Assembly: GCF_008362905.1 (NCBI RefSeq)
Contig: NZ_VFJB01000005.1
Span: 62,001-126,000, forward strand
Origin: Deferribacter autotrophicus
GTDB lineage: Bacteria > Chrysiogenota > Deferribacteres > Deferribacterales > Deferribacteraceae
Direction of reading: 5' to 3'
DNA: 64,000 nt
Both the position numbers and the translations under genes were made by a program. Shown piece after piece: positions 1 to 8,334 of the stretch (its first letter is position 1; each line of letters begins with the position of its first letter). A model generated the notes under the pieces. The model made no database searches, was not told the origin of the DNA, and saw only the letters and a program-made list of their open reading frames with translations.

Positions 1-643
1 CAGGTTTACCTGCAATATATTGGGATGCGCCTGGCGAAATGGCATACACTCTCCAGATAGTTTTTATAACTTTGTATTTTTTTAATTGTTTTAGGTGGAG
101 ATTGTATTTTTGAGCAAAAGATTTGAGTTTATTAAAATTAGTAGAATCTACTTTATAAAAAGTTAATTTATAATAATAAGTTATCTTTTTGGGTTTTTCT
201 TTTTTAACTTCATTATTGGTAGAAGGTTTTGAGGGTTTATGGGTATTTGTTTTGTGTTTTATTTCATTTTTCTTAGAAAGGTCAGGTTGTTGTTTTGGAG
301 TAATGCCATTATTTGTTTCATCTAAAATTTTTATTTCTGCTATTTTTACATATTTCTTTTCAGAGGGTTTTACAGTTTTTTTATCTGTTTTTATTTGAGT
401 TGGTGTTTCGGTTTTTATTGGTTTTTGTGTAATTGTTTTATTTGGTTTGTGAAAAAGTTTATATGTAAAGAATCCTGCCAAGATGAGCAATATAAATGCT
501 AATAAATAAGAAAGGGTCAGAAGATGGATTCTGACCCTTTTTGGTGACTTCTTTGAAGGTGTTTCTTCGATTTCCCCATGCTCAATTTGATAAATCTCAG
601 AAAAGGATTTATCAAAATATTTGAGCAGATTTATTTTTGTCAT
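1..643 (-). CDS. SPOR-like single-pass membrane protein (3' end outside window)
   Basis: The open frame runs from an ATG at 643 to the window edge without a stop, so at least 214 codons are present and the C-terminus is missing. The protein has a charged cytoplasmic N-terminus (about residues 1-42), one hydrophobic segment (about 43-64), a long Lys/Thr/Pro-rich linker, and a terminal stretch (from about residue 156) beginning TYYYKLTFYKV and containing IWRVYAISPG. That layout and ending resemble SPOR peptidoglycan-binding proteins of the cell division or envelope type. The family call is inference from layout and a short stretch of similarity. It lies 7 bp after the EF-G-like gene on the same strand, so it may be cotranscribed. 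A perfect 12-bp hairpin is embedded in its coding sequence. Confidence 0.6.
   Translation of the reverse strand, partial: MTKINLLKYFDKSFSEIYQIEHGEIEETPSKKSPKRVRIHLLTLSYLLAFILLILAGFFTYKLFHKPNKTITQKPIKTETPTQIKTDKKTVKPSEKKYVKIAEIKILDETNNGITPKQQPDLSKKNEIKHKTNTHKPSKPSTNNEVKKEKPKKITYYYKLTFYKVDSTNFNKLKSFAQKYNLHLKQLKKYKVIKTIWRVYAISPGASQYIAGKP
511..540. other. Perfect 12-bp inverted repeat inside a coding region
   Basis: AAAGGGTCAGAA (511-522) and TTCTGACCCTTT (529-540) are exact reverse complements separated by six bases. On the plus strand it is followed by a short T run, so it looks like an intrinsic terminator, yet it encodes the residues just before the membrane segment of the partial minus-strand gene. 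Confidence 0.7.
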
Positions 644-650
644 TTGCAAC

Positions 651-2735
651 TTATTCTTTCTCTTTTTCAGCTTTAGCCTGTGCAATTATTTTTTCAGCTA
701 TATGGGTTGGTACTTCTTCGTAGTGGCTAAATTCCATGGTAAACATACCTCTACCCCCGGTCATACTTCTTAAATCAGGAGCATATTTCAATATTTCTGC
801 CATAGGTACCTGTGCTCTAATATGCTGTCCAGTTATTTGTGGCTCTACATTGATAATACGCCCCCTTCTAGCATTTAAATCACCTAAAACGGTTCCCACA
901 GCATCTTCCGGTACAAAAACATCAATATTCATAATTGGCTCTAGAAGAACAGGTTTAGCTTCCAATGCCACTTTTTTAAATGCCATGGATGCTGCAATTT
1001 TAAAGGCAAGTTCTGAAGAGTCTACGGAGTGGTATGAACCATCATATAGGATTGCTTTGAAATCTACCATTGGGTAACCAGCAAGAATCCCTTCTTGAGC
1101 TGCTTCACGTATCCCTTTTTCTACTGCTGGGATGTACTGTTTTGGTACTACACCACCTACAATTTTATCTTCAAATTCAAATCCTGCACCTCTTTCTAAA
1201 GGTTGCAATTCTATCCATACATCACCATATTGTCCTCTACCACCAGTCTGTTTCTTATATTTTCCTTGTCCTTTTGCACTGAATTTTATAGTCTCTTTAT
1301 AAGGTACTTTTGGTGTTTTTAACTCTACATCCACTTTGAATTTTTCTTTCAGTTTTTCAACGACCACTTCTATATGCATTTGTCCCATACCGCTTAATAA
1401 TAGTTCATTTGTTTGCTCATCCCTTCCAACTCTGATACCAATATCTTCTTCCATTAATCTATGAAGACCATTACTTACTTTATCCTCATCATCTTTAGAT
1501 TTTGGCTGTAATGAAAAAGAGATGACAGGTTCTGGCACTTCTACAGGTTTGAATTTAAGAGTGCATTTTTTCCCACAAAGTGTGTCAAATGTTGTTGTAT
1601 ATTTCAGTTTATTAATCATGGCAATTTGACCAGCAATTAATTTGTCTGTTTTTATAAAATTTTTACCTTGAAGTAAATAGAGTTGATTAACTTTTTCATA
1701 TTCTCCTTTGTTAGAGTTATATATTTCTGAATCGGTAGTAAGTTCTCCAGAATAAACTCTAAAAATAGTTAATTTACCAGCAAATGGATCAATAAATGTT
1801 TTAAAAACAAATGCCATGAAATTTTCATCTTCTGGCCTTACTGGCACTTCTTCGCCTGTTTTTTCATCAATGGCAATTTTATATTCTCTTTCGAGTGGAG
1901 ATGGAAGGTAGTCAATAATGGCTTCTAATAAAAATTTGCTGCCAATATTTTTTACAGCAGAACCGCATAAAACAGGAATAAATCTTTTAGCAATTGTTCC
2001 TTCTCTTAAACCTTTTTTGATTTCCTCTTCTGTTAATTCTTCTCCTTCAAGGTATTTCTCTATTAGTTCGTCATCCGTTTCACTCACAGCTTCCACCAGT
2101 TTTGTCCTGTAATTTTCTACTTCATCCATCATTTCAGCTGGAATTTCAGCTTCTTTAAATTCTGCGGTAGGCTCATCAGGATAAATATAAGCCTTCATTT
2201 TTACAAGGTCCACAATACCTTTGAATGAATTTTCTTTACCAATGGGCAAAAATATTGGAAGTGGAGTGACGCCAAAAGACTGCTCTATATCGCCTAAGGC
2301 TCTAAAAAAGTCAGCTCTTTCTTTATCCATTTTGTTAACAAAGATTATTTTTGCGAGATCAAATTCTTCTGCAAATTTCCATACCCTTTCGGTTTCTGCT
2401 TTAACGCCTGTGATTGCACTAGCAATTACTACAGCGCCACCTACAGCTGAAAGTGCTACTTTAGTTTCGTGGAGGAAATTTGCATAACCAGGTGTATCTA
2501 AAATGTTTAATAAATGTTTTTTCCATTCGATAGTTGCAACTTTAGCGTTGATTGAAATTTTCTTTTCTATTTCTACAGGATCAAAGTCCATTATAGTGGT
2601 GCCATTATCCACACTACCAATTCTATTGGTAGCTTTTGCGTTGAAAAGAATAGTTTCAACAAGACTGGTTTTTCCGGCACCACCATGGGAAATAAAGGCT
2701 ACATTTCTGATGTTTTTGGGACTGCTAACATTCAT
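651..2735 (-). CDS. EF-G-like translational GTPase (EF-G2/FusA2 type)
   Basis: This is a five-domain EF-G relative of about 694 residues. The G domain shows the P-loop HGGAGKTS, the switch II motif DTPGY and the NKMD guanine-specificity motif. Domain IV carries GRGQYGDVW and the C-terminal part TGGRGMFTMEF. The P-loop and general sequence fit the divergent EF-G-like paralogues found beside canonical FusA, so this is probably not the main elongation factor; no rpsL/rpsG/tuf neighbours are present. I start at 2735 and not at the ATG at 2741 because GGAGG abuts 2741 directly but sits six bases from 2735. The role of such paralogues (translocation without ribosome recycling, or stress function) is family knowledge and cannot be seen here. 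Confidence 0.85.
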   Translation of the reverse strand: MNVSSPKNIRNVAFISHGGAGKTSLVETILFNAKATNRIGSVDNGTTIMDFDPVEIEKKISINAKVATIEWKKHLLNILDTPGYANFLHETKVALSAVGGAVVIASAITGVKAETERVWKFAEEFDLAKIIFVNKMDKERADFFRALGDIEQSFGVTPLPIFLPIGKENSFKGIVDLVKMKAYIYPDEPTAEFKEAEIPAEMMDEVENYRTKLVEAVSETDDELIEKYLEGEELTEEEIKKGLREGTIAKRFIPVLCGSAVKNIGSKFLLEAIIDYLPSPLEREYKIAIDEKTGEEVPVRPEDENFMAFVFKTFIDPFAGKLTIFRVYSGELTTDSEIYNSNKGEYEKVNQLYLLQGKNFIKTDKLIAGQIAMINKLKYTTTFDTLCGKKCTLKFKPVEVPEPVISFSLQPKSKDDEDKVSNGLHRLMEEDIGIRVGRDEQTNELLLSGMGQMHIEVVVEKLKEKFKVDVELKTPKVPYKETIKFSAKGQGKYKKQTGGRGQYGDVWIELQPLERGAGFEFEDKIVGGVVPKQYIPAVEKGIREAAQEGILAGYPMVDFKAILYDGSYHSVDSSELAFKIAASMAFKKVALEAKPVLLEPIMNIDVFVPEDAVGTVLGDLNARRGRIINVEPQITGQHIRAQVPMAEILKYAPDLRSMTGGRGMFTMEFSHYEEVPTHIAEKIIAQAKAEKEKE

Positions 2736-2849
2736 AGGCATCCTCCAGATGATTATAGGTTTTTAAGACTAACAATGTAATAATACTTAAGAAATAAACT
2801 TCAAACATATACAAGTTTAACAGATAAATAAAAAAGTTTCAATTAACAA

Positions 2850-2877
2850 TTGTAATAAAATGAAATGAGGTTATATT
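2850..2877 (+). promoter_or_regulatory. Candidate sigma70 promoter of hflKC
   Basis: TTGTAA (2850-2855), 16 bases, then TATATT (2872-2877), 33 bp upstream of the hflK start, which has its own GGAGGA ribosome binding site. Confidence 0.45.
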
Positions 2878-2910
2878 AGTAACATTCGTTGTTTAGATAA
2901 TGGAGGAATT

Positions 2911-3894
2911 ATGACACAGAATAAAAATCCCTGGGGGGATGAAAAGCTAGAATTAAAATTACCTAACTTTAGATTTAAAGGGACAGTAGTAATTGCTATT
3001 TTGGTGCTAATTTTATTGGTTTGGTTGTTGTCAGGGATATTTATTGTTAAACCAAATGAGCAAGCAGTGGTTAAAAGATTTGGGCAAATTATCAAGATTG
3101 TGGGACCAGGTCCACACTATCATTTTCCTTATCCCATTGAGACCATCGATAAAGCAGAAGTTACAAAGGTTCATAGAATTGAGATTGGCTTTAGAACAAT
3201 GAAAAGTGGAACTTACAGAACTGTCAAAGAAGAGTCCTTGATGCTGACTGGAGATGAAAATATTGTAAATATCGATTTTATTGTTCAGTATAAAATTTAT
3301 GATATAGCAAAATATCTCTATAATGTCATTGATGTTCCTAAGACTATTAAGGATGCGGCAGAATCAACTATTAGGGAAGTGGCAGGTAAGGAAAGAATTG
3401 ATGAGATTTTAACTACAGGTAAAAATAGGATTCAAATTGAAACTCAGAAAATTTTGCAAAGGCTTTTAGATGACTATGGTGTGGGTGTTAAAATTGTTGC
3501 TGTTCAATTGCAGGATGTGGAGCCCCCTAGTCAAGTACTTAAGTATTTTAAAGATGTTGCAAGTGCAAGGGAAGATAAAAACAGGTATATAAATGAGGCT
3601 GAAGCTTATGCAAATGAGATTATACCTAAAGCAAGGGCTAAGGCTGCATCCATGATTTTGAGAGCTGAGGCTTATCAAAAAGAAAAAATTGAAATGGCAA
3701 AAGGGGATGCGTATAGGTTTCTTGAAACTTTGAAAAGTTACAAACTAGCACCTGAAATCACTAGAAAAAGACTTTATTTAGATACGATTAATAAGATTTT
3801 TTCTAAGGGGGAGAAATATATATTTGATTCACAAATTAAGAATTTCTCACCGTTTATTGGTTTTGAGAAGTTCAAAGAGGAGGGGAGAAAATGA
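2911..3894 (+). CDS. hflK: HflK, FtsH-modulating membrane protein
   Basis: A 327-residue SPFH/prohibitin-family protein. It has a short polar N-terminus, one hydrophobic segment (about residues 28-48), then IVKPNEQAVVKRFG, which begins the SPFH domain, and a long charged helical region (about 215-285). HflK pairs with HflC in a membrane complex that encloses and restrains the FtsH protease. The start is preceded by GGAGGA at ideal spacing. The stop overlaps the hflC start by 4 bp (ATGA), so the two are translationally coupled. Length is somewhat short of Escherichia coli HflK, which has a longer glycine-rich N-terminus; that N-terminus is missing here. Confidence 0.92.
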   Translation: MTQNKNPWGDEKLELKLPNFRFKGTVVIAILVLILLVWLLSGIFIVKPNEQAVVKRFGQIIKIVGPGPHYHFPYPIETIDKAEVTKVHRIEIGFRTMKSGTYRTVKEESLMLTGDENIVNIDFIVQYKIYDIAKYLYNVIDVPKTIKDAAESTIREVAGKERIDEILTTGKNRIQIETQKILQRLLDDYGVGVKIVAVQLQDVEPPSQVLKYFKDVASAREDKNRYINEAEAYANEIIPKARAKAASMILRAEAYQKEKIEMAKGDAYRFLETLKSYKLAPEITRKRLYLDTINKIFSKGEKYIFDSQIKNFSPFIGFEKFKEEGRK

Positions 3895-4748
3895 AAAAGG
3901 CTTCTTTTTTGTTAATTGCATTACTTATGATTATAATTGGGTATAAAAGTTTCTTTTTCGTGGTGGATATTACAGAATATGCTATAGTGACTGAGCTTGG
4001 GAAACCGAAGAAAACAGTAAAAGAACCAGGAGTTTACTTTAGAATACCTTTTGCTCAACAGATTATTTTCTTTAGTAAAAAACTTATGGAATATGATGCT
4101 CCACCCTCTGAAATTTTGACAAAAGATAAAAAAACACTAGTTGTTGATAATTATTGTAGATGGAAAATAGTTGAACCTCTTAAATTTTATCTAGCTTTTA
4201 GGGATGTAAGAAGTGCTTTGGCAAGAATTGATGATATTATTTACTCAGAAATGAGAATCGAGCTTGGCAAACATAATCTTATTGATGTGGTATCAGATAA
4301 TAGAAATGAAATTATGAGAAATGTAACAAAGGCGTCAAGAATTAAAGCTAAAGATTTTGGAATTGAAATTATTGATATACGAATTAAAAGGGCTGATTTG
4401 CCACCTGAAAATGAAAAAGCTGTTTATGCCAGAATGAAAGCAGAACGAGAAAGAATTGCTAAGCAGTATAGATCGGAAGGTCGTGAAGAAGCTCAAAAGA
4501 TAAGAGCAAGGACAGAAAAAGAGAGAACGATTATTTTAGCTGAGGCTTACAGAAAAGTTCAAAAAATCAAAGGTGATACGGATGCAAAAGTTATAAAAAT
4601 TTACGCCGAAGCATTTAGCCAGGACCCTGATTTTTATGATTTTTTAAAGAAACTAGAAGTTTATGAACAAACTTTTGATGATAAAACCAAACTGTTTTTG
4701 TCGACAGACAGCTATTTTTTCAGACTTTTGAAAGAGGGTACAAAATAA
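3891..4748 (+). CDS. hflC: HflC, FtsH-modulating membrane protein
   Basis: A 285-residue partner of HflK. The N-terminal hydrophobic segment (residues 5-25) works as signal anchor, followed by an SPFH domain beginning VVDITEYAIVTELGKP and containing the family stretch GIEIIDIRIKRADLP. The C-terminal part includes helical repeats rich in Arg/Glu and the segment AEAFSQDPDFYDFLKKLEVY, typical of HflC. It overlaps hflK by 4 bp. After the stop there is no clear terminator, but a large folded repeat element begins about 90 bp downstream. Confidence 0.93.
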   Translation: MKKASFLLIALLMIIIGYKSFFFVVDITEYAIVTELGKPKKTVKEPGVYFRIPFAQQIIFFSKKLMEYDAPPSEILTKDKKTLVVDNYCRWKIVEPLKFYLAFRDVRSALARIDDIIYSEMRIELGKHNLIDVVSDNRNEIMRNVTKASRIKAKDFGIEIIDIRIKRADLPPENEKAVYARMKAERERIAKQYRSEGREEAQKIRARTEKERTIILAEAYRKVQKIKGDTDAKVIKIYAEAFSQDPDFYDFLKKLEVYEQTFDDKTKLFLSTDSYFFRLLKEGTK

Positions 4749-4835
4749 GAATAAGTGAACAGTAAAAAGTGAATAGTGGTAATTGTTGATATAGAGTTTT
4801 GTGTTATAGTGGAGAATAAACTGGTAATCTACAAG

Positions 4836-4963
4836 AAATAGAGGAAATACATTTTTCTCAATCTCACAAAACATCCATTTTTGCTGTGAGGCAAATGCCT
4901 CTAAAACCGTCATCCGTGACGGTTTTATGGGCATTTGAACCCTAAAAATGTATTCCTCTATTT
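4836..4963. repeat. Structured intergenic repeat, copy A (three-stem fold)
   Basis: A long outer stem pairs 4836-4856 with 4944-4963 (one bulged A). It encloses a weak side hairpin around 4864-4890 and a strong hairpin: CAAATGCC (4892-4899) with GGCATTTG (4930-4937), then AAAACCGTCA (4903-4912) with TGACGGTTTT (4917-4926) closed by the loop TCCG. A second copy at 26937-27063 has the same plan with paired substitutions. A sequence like the right end of that copy's enclosing terminal repeat (GGGATGATTCCAG) follows at 4991-5003; no matching left end is clear. The rest of 4749-5110 holds no gene that I can support. Confidence 0.85.
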
Positions 4964-5110
4964 GTATGAATAGGGTTATTTGTAAAAATTGGGATGATTC
5001 CAGTTATAAAGAGGTTGTTTCTCGGCTACGGAAGGATCGCAATGACGCGTTTCTCTTATATTTATTGATTTAAAAGCTGAAGTAAATTCAGAGTGACAGG
5101 TTTGTTGAAA

Positions 5111-5446
5111 TTATCTGAATTTTGATGTGCAACCAAGGTTTTTTCTTAAATATTCTTCTTCATTGCCGGTAACTTTCAAATTATTTTTAACATAATAAAA
5201 GGTTATATTTCCTGAATCGGATAAAATGGCATAATATTTTGTTTTATTCCACCAGGATAAATCTGACAGTTTGATGTCTGTTGATTCCAAAATGTCTTCA
5301 TAAGATGATAAAATGATAGAGTTTATTTTAGAAAAAACAAAAGCATTACCTTTGAAAATGAGTTCATCAACCGGTTGATACCACTTAAATTCGTTTTCAT
5401 TGATTTTTTCTATGAAATATTCATGCAGTTTGTAATATATGCTCAT
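5111..5446 (-). CDS. Hypothetical protein
   Basis: I do not recognise this 111-residue protein. It is soluble-looking, rich in Tyr, Asn, Lys and Ile, with no signal peptide or membrane segment. Two aromatic patches stand out (KWYQPVDEL and LSWWNKTKYYAIL). The second half reads like beta strands (YYAILSDSGNITFYYV), so it may be a small mixed alpha/beta domain. No convincing ribosome binding site precedes the ATG at 5446. It lies between a repeat element and divergently transcribed trkA. Codon use looks like its neighbours, which favours a real gene, but I cannot assign a function. Confidence 0.5.
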   Translation of the reverse strand: MSIYYKLHEYFIEKINENEFKWYQPVDELIFKGNAFVFSKINSIILSSYEDILESTDIKLSDLSWWNKTKYYAILSDSGNITFYYVKNNLKVTGNEEEYLRKNLGCTSKFR

Positions 5447-5499
5447 ATATGTATCTTCATATAAAACATCATAAAATTCAAGTTGATGTTATAAAAAGT

Positions 5500-5527
5500 T
5501 TGATTTTTTATTTCATTTTATTATAGT
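5500..5527 (+). promoter_or_regulatory. Promoter of trkA giving a predicted leaderless mRNA
   Basis: TTGATT (5500-5505), a 16-base spacer, and TATAGT (5522-5527). The trkA ATG begins seven bases after the -10 box, where transcription would be expected to start, and no ribosome binding site is present. Confidence 0.6.
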
Positions 5528-5534
5528 TGTCAGC

Positions 5535-6881
5535 ATGAAAAATGTCATAATTGTTGGTGCAGGCGAGGTTGGATACAATCTTGCTAGTCATTTGATATCA
5601 GAAAAAAAGAATGTAGTATTGATTGATAAGGATAGTGAGAAAGTAAAGTATACTTCTGCCCATCTCGATTGTATTGTTATCAAAGGTGCAGGGAATAATA
5701 TAGATATTCTAGAAGAAGCAGGGATTGAAAACTGCGATATATTTATTTCTGCTACTGATTCAGATGAGGTAAATCTTATATCCTGTTTTATTGTGGCAAA
5801 TGAATTTAATGTTCCACTAAAAATTGCTCGTGTAAGAAATTTAGATTATTCAAGAAAGAATTTTTTTAATAAATCAGGTAGTGGCATTGATTTTCTGGTT
5901 AACCCTGAGATTGAAGCTAGTAAAAGCATTGTTAACAGTATTGTTCATGGGGCTGTCAGTGATGTTTTTACGTTTGAGGGAACATCTATTCAGCTTAGAG
6001 ATGTTTATATAGATGACGAATCAGACTTGATAGGAATGTCCTTAATTGAATTGAGAAAGAAATATAAATTTAATTTTATTGTAGCAGGTATTTTGCGTAA
6101 TGAGGATATTTTAATACCTTTTGGTGAAACGAAGATTAAAGAAGGGGATAATTTATATATCGTTGGTGATGATAAAAATCTTGAAATGCTTTTTAAAAAG
6201 CTAGGTATTAAGAGAAAACGGATTAAAGATGTGGTAATTGTGGGTGGTGGTAGAATTGGTGAGCTTGTTGCAAAGGATTTATTGACGCTGGGCAAGAATA
6301 TAATGATTTTGGAAAAAGATTATGATAGATGCAAAGAGCTCAGTGAAAAATATGAAAGTTTACTTGTTATAAATGCTGATATTACCGATAAGAATGTTTA
6401 TGAAGAAGAAAATATTAGAAATTATGATTTACTTATTTCAGCAACTGGTAACGAAGAGCTGAATATTTTAACTTCCATTTATGCAAAAAAGATTGGTGTT
6501 AAAAGGTCGATTGCCATAGTAAATAAAACAAATTATCTTTCACTTGCATCAGGGATGGGAATTGATGCAACTGTTAGTACAAAGATTAGCTCAGTAAATG
6601 CAATTTTAAAATTCATTCGAAAAGGTAAAGTAAAGTCTGTTTATTCAATTTTTGATGGTAAGGCTGAAGCGATGGAAATTACTGTAAAGGAAAATAGTGT
6701 CTTGGCTAATAAAGTGTTAAAAGATATCGATTTACCAAAGGGTGCATTAATTGTAGCTATTAACAGGGGGAGTGATAATTTTATACCTGATGGTAATTCT
6801 AAAATTTTAGCTGGTGATAACATAATCATTTTTGCATTAAAGAATGTTGTAGATAAAATAGAAGAGTTAATTTCTAGCTGA
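5535..6881 (+). CDS. trkA: TrkA, NAD-binding regulatory subunit of Trk K+ uptake
   Basis: A 448-residue cytoplasmic protein with two tandem RCK units. Each begins with a Rossmann glycine motif: VGAGEVG near residue 5 and VGGGRIG near residue 236. Each is followed by an RCK_C lobe (for example GMSLIELRKKYKFNFIVAGILR in the first, quoted in part: GMSLIELRKKY). This is the standard double-length TrkA that binds NAD(H)/ATP and gates TrkH. The next gene, one base away, encodes that channel. The start is supported by the Rossmann motif beginning at residue 4. The promoter spacing predicts a leaderless transcript. Confidence 0.95.
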   Translation: MKNVIIVGAGEVGYNLASHLISEKKNVVLIDKDSEKVKYTSAHLDCIVIKGAGNNIDILEEAGIENCDIFISATDSDEVNLISCFIVANEFNVPLKIARVRNLDYSRKNFFNKSGSGIDFLVNPEIEASKSIVNSIVHGAVSDVFTFEGTSIQLRDVYIDDESDLIGMSLIELRKKYKFNFIVAGILRNEDILIPFGETKIKEGDNLYIVGDDKNLEMLFKKLGIKRKRIKDVVIVGGGRIGELVAKDLLTLGKNIMILEKDYDRCKELSEKYESLLVINADITDKNVYEEENIRNYDLLISATGNEELNILTSIYAKKIGVKRSIAIVNKTNYLSLASGMGIDATVSTKISSVNAILKFIRKGKVKSVYSIFDGKAEAMEITVKENSVLANKVLKDIDLPKGALIVAINRGSDNFIPDGNSKILAGDNIIIFALKNVVDKIEELISS

Positions 6882-6882
6882 T

Positions 6883-8334
6883 ATGCATATAAAAACAGTT
6901 ATAAACATTATTTCTGTTTTATTGATAGTTGTTGCACTTTTTATGATTTTCCCTGCTCTTTGGGCGTTGTATTATAAGGAGTATGGCTGCTTTTATTCTT
7001 TTAATATAACGATAATAATGACCCTTGCTCTATCATTAATAGTATTTTTTATCACAAAAAGTGATATGAAAAAATCTCTCTCGACTCGTGATGGTTTTCT
7101 TCTAGTTTCGGCAAGTTGGCTTCTTGTTTCTGTGGACGGTGCGATACCATTTTACATCTCTGGAGCGATTCCTTCTTTTACTGATGCTTTTTTTGAAACT
7201 ATGTCAGGTTTTACCACTACCGGAGCGTCTATTCTTACAAATATTGAAGGATTACCAAAATCTATGCTTTTTTGGAGATCTTTGACACATTGGCTCGGTG
7301 GTATGGGTATTGTGGTATTGACTGTGGCTATTCTGCCTCTTTTAGGGATAGGTGGTTTACAACTTATAAAGGCAGAAGCACCTGGGCCTACTGTGGATAA
7401 AATAACGCCGAGAATTGGGGAAACGGCAAAATTATTATGGTTTATTTACGTTGGTTTTTCTGCACTTGAGACTATATTACTTCTTTTGGGAGGAATGAAT
7501 CTTTTTGATGCACTTACCCATACCTTTGGGACAATGGCTACTGGAGGCTTTTCTACAAAAAATGCAAGTATAGCGCATTTCAACTCGGTTTATATCGATT
7601 ATGTTATAACAATATTTATGGTTCTTGCTGGTATCAACTTTACATTGCATTATAGATTATTAACGGGAAACTTTAAGAGTGTTTTAAAAGATAGCGAATT
7701 AAAGGTTTATTTGTTTATTTTTTTTACAGCAACTATTCTGCTAACATACGATTTAGCTAAAAATCATTTTAGTGATATTTGGAGTGGTTTGAGATATGGC
7801 TCTTTTCAAGCGGCCACTATTCTTACTACTACAGGTTATGCAACTTATGATTATGAAAAATGGCCTGCCATGTCCCGCACGGTTCTGTTCTTACTGATGT
7901 TTATTGGTGGTTGTTCAGGATCAACAGGGGGTGGAATAAAAATTATTAGGATATATACTTTATTCAAACAGGCATTAATTGAAATGAAATACCTTATTAG
8001 ACCAAAAGGAATTTTTACTTTGAGACTCAGTGGCAATGTGGTAAAGAAGGATATTGTGTATGCCATTTCCGGTTTTTTCTTTCTCTATATTGCCATTGTG
8101 CTTGCTGTAGCGCTTATTATATCTCTGGAAGATATTGATATAGTTACTTCTTTATCGTCTGCGCTTGCTACAGTAGGGAATATTGGCCCAGGATTTGGAA
8201 GGATTGGCCCCACTGAAAATTATGCATTTTATTCAGATTTTTCTAAATGGGTTTTAAGTTTTGCCATGATGATTGGAAGGCTTGAGATTTATACTGTTCT
8301 TGTGATTTTTACACCACATTTTTGGAAGAAATGA
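6883..8334 (+). CDS. trkH: TrkH-family K+ transporter, membrane subunit
   Basis: A 483-residue integral membrane protein with the four repeated M1-P-M2 units of the Trk/Ktr/HKT superfamily. Selectivity-filter-like segments are visible: SGFTTTGASIL, TMATGGFSTKNAS, TILTTTGYATYDY and ATVGNIGPGFG. The GGCSGSTGGGIKIIR segment is also typical. It imports K+ under control of TrkA, encoded immediately upstream. The start follows the trkA stop by one base with no clear ribosome binding site, so it is probably translated by coupling. Its end overlaps the hypF start (ATGA at 8331-8334). Confidence 0.94.
   Translation: MHIKTVINIISVLLIVVALFMIFPALWALYYKEYGCFYSFNITIIMTLALSLIVFFITKSDMKKSLSTRDGFLLVSASWLLVSVDGAIPFYISGAIPSFTDAFFETMSGFTTTGASILTNIEGLPKSMLFWRSLTHWLGGMGIVVLTVAILPLLGIGGLQLIKAEAPGPTVDKITPRIGETAKLLWFIYVGFSALETILLLLGGMNLFDALTHTFGTMATGGFSTKNASIAHFNSVYIDYVITIFMVLAGINFTLHYRLLTGNFKSVLKDSELKVYLFIFFTATILLTYDLAKNHFSDIWSGLRYGSFQAATILTTTGYATYDYEKWPAMSRTVLFLLMFIGGCSGSTGGGIKIIRIYTLFKQALIEMKYLIRPKGIFTLRLSGNVVKKDIVYAISGFFFLYIAIVLAVALIISLEDIDIVTSLSSALATVGNIGPGFGRIGPTENYAFYSDFSKWVLSFAMMIGRLEIYTVLVIFTPHFWKK

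Noticed and set aside
189-398. 69-codon plus-strand open frame
   Set aside because: It is antisense to the continuous SPOR-like reading frame; the protein would be a low-complexity Phe/Ser-rich shadow.
651-2735. Canonical elongation factor G (fusA)
   Set aside because: The P-loop HGGAGKTS, general divergence and lack of str-operon neighbours fit an EF-G-like paralogue better.
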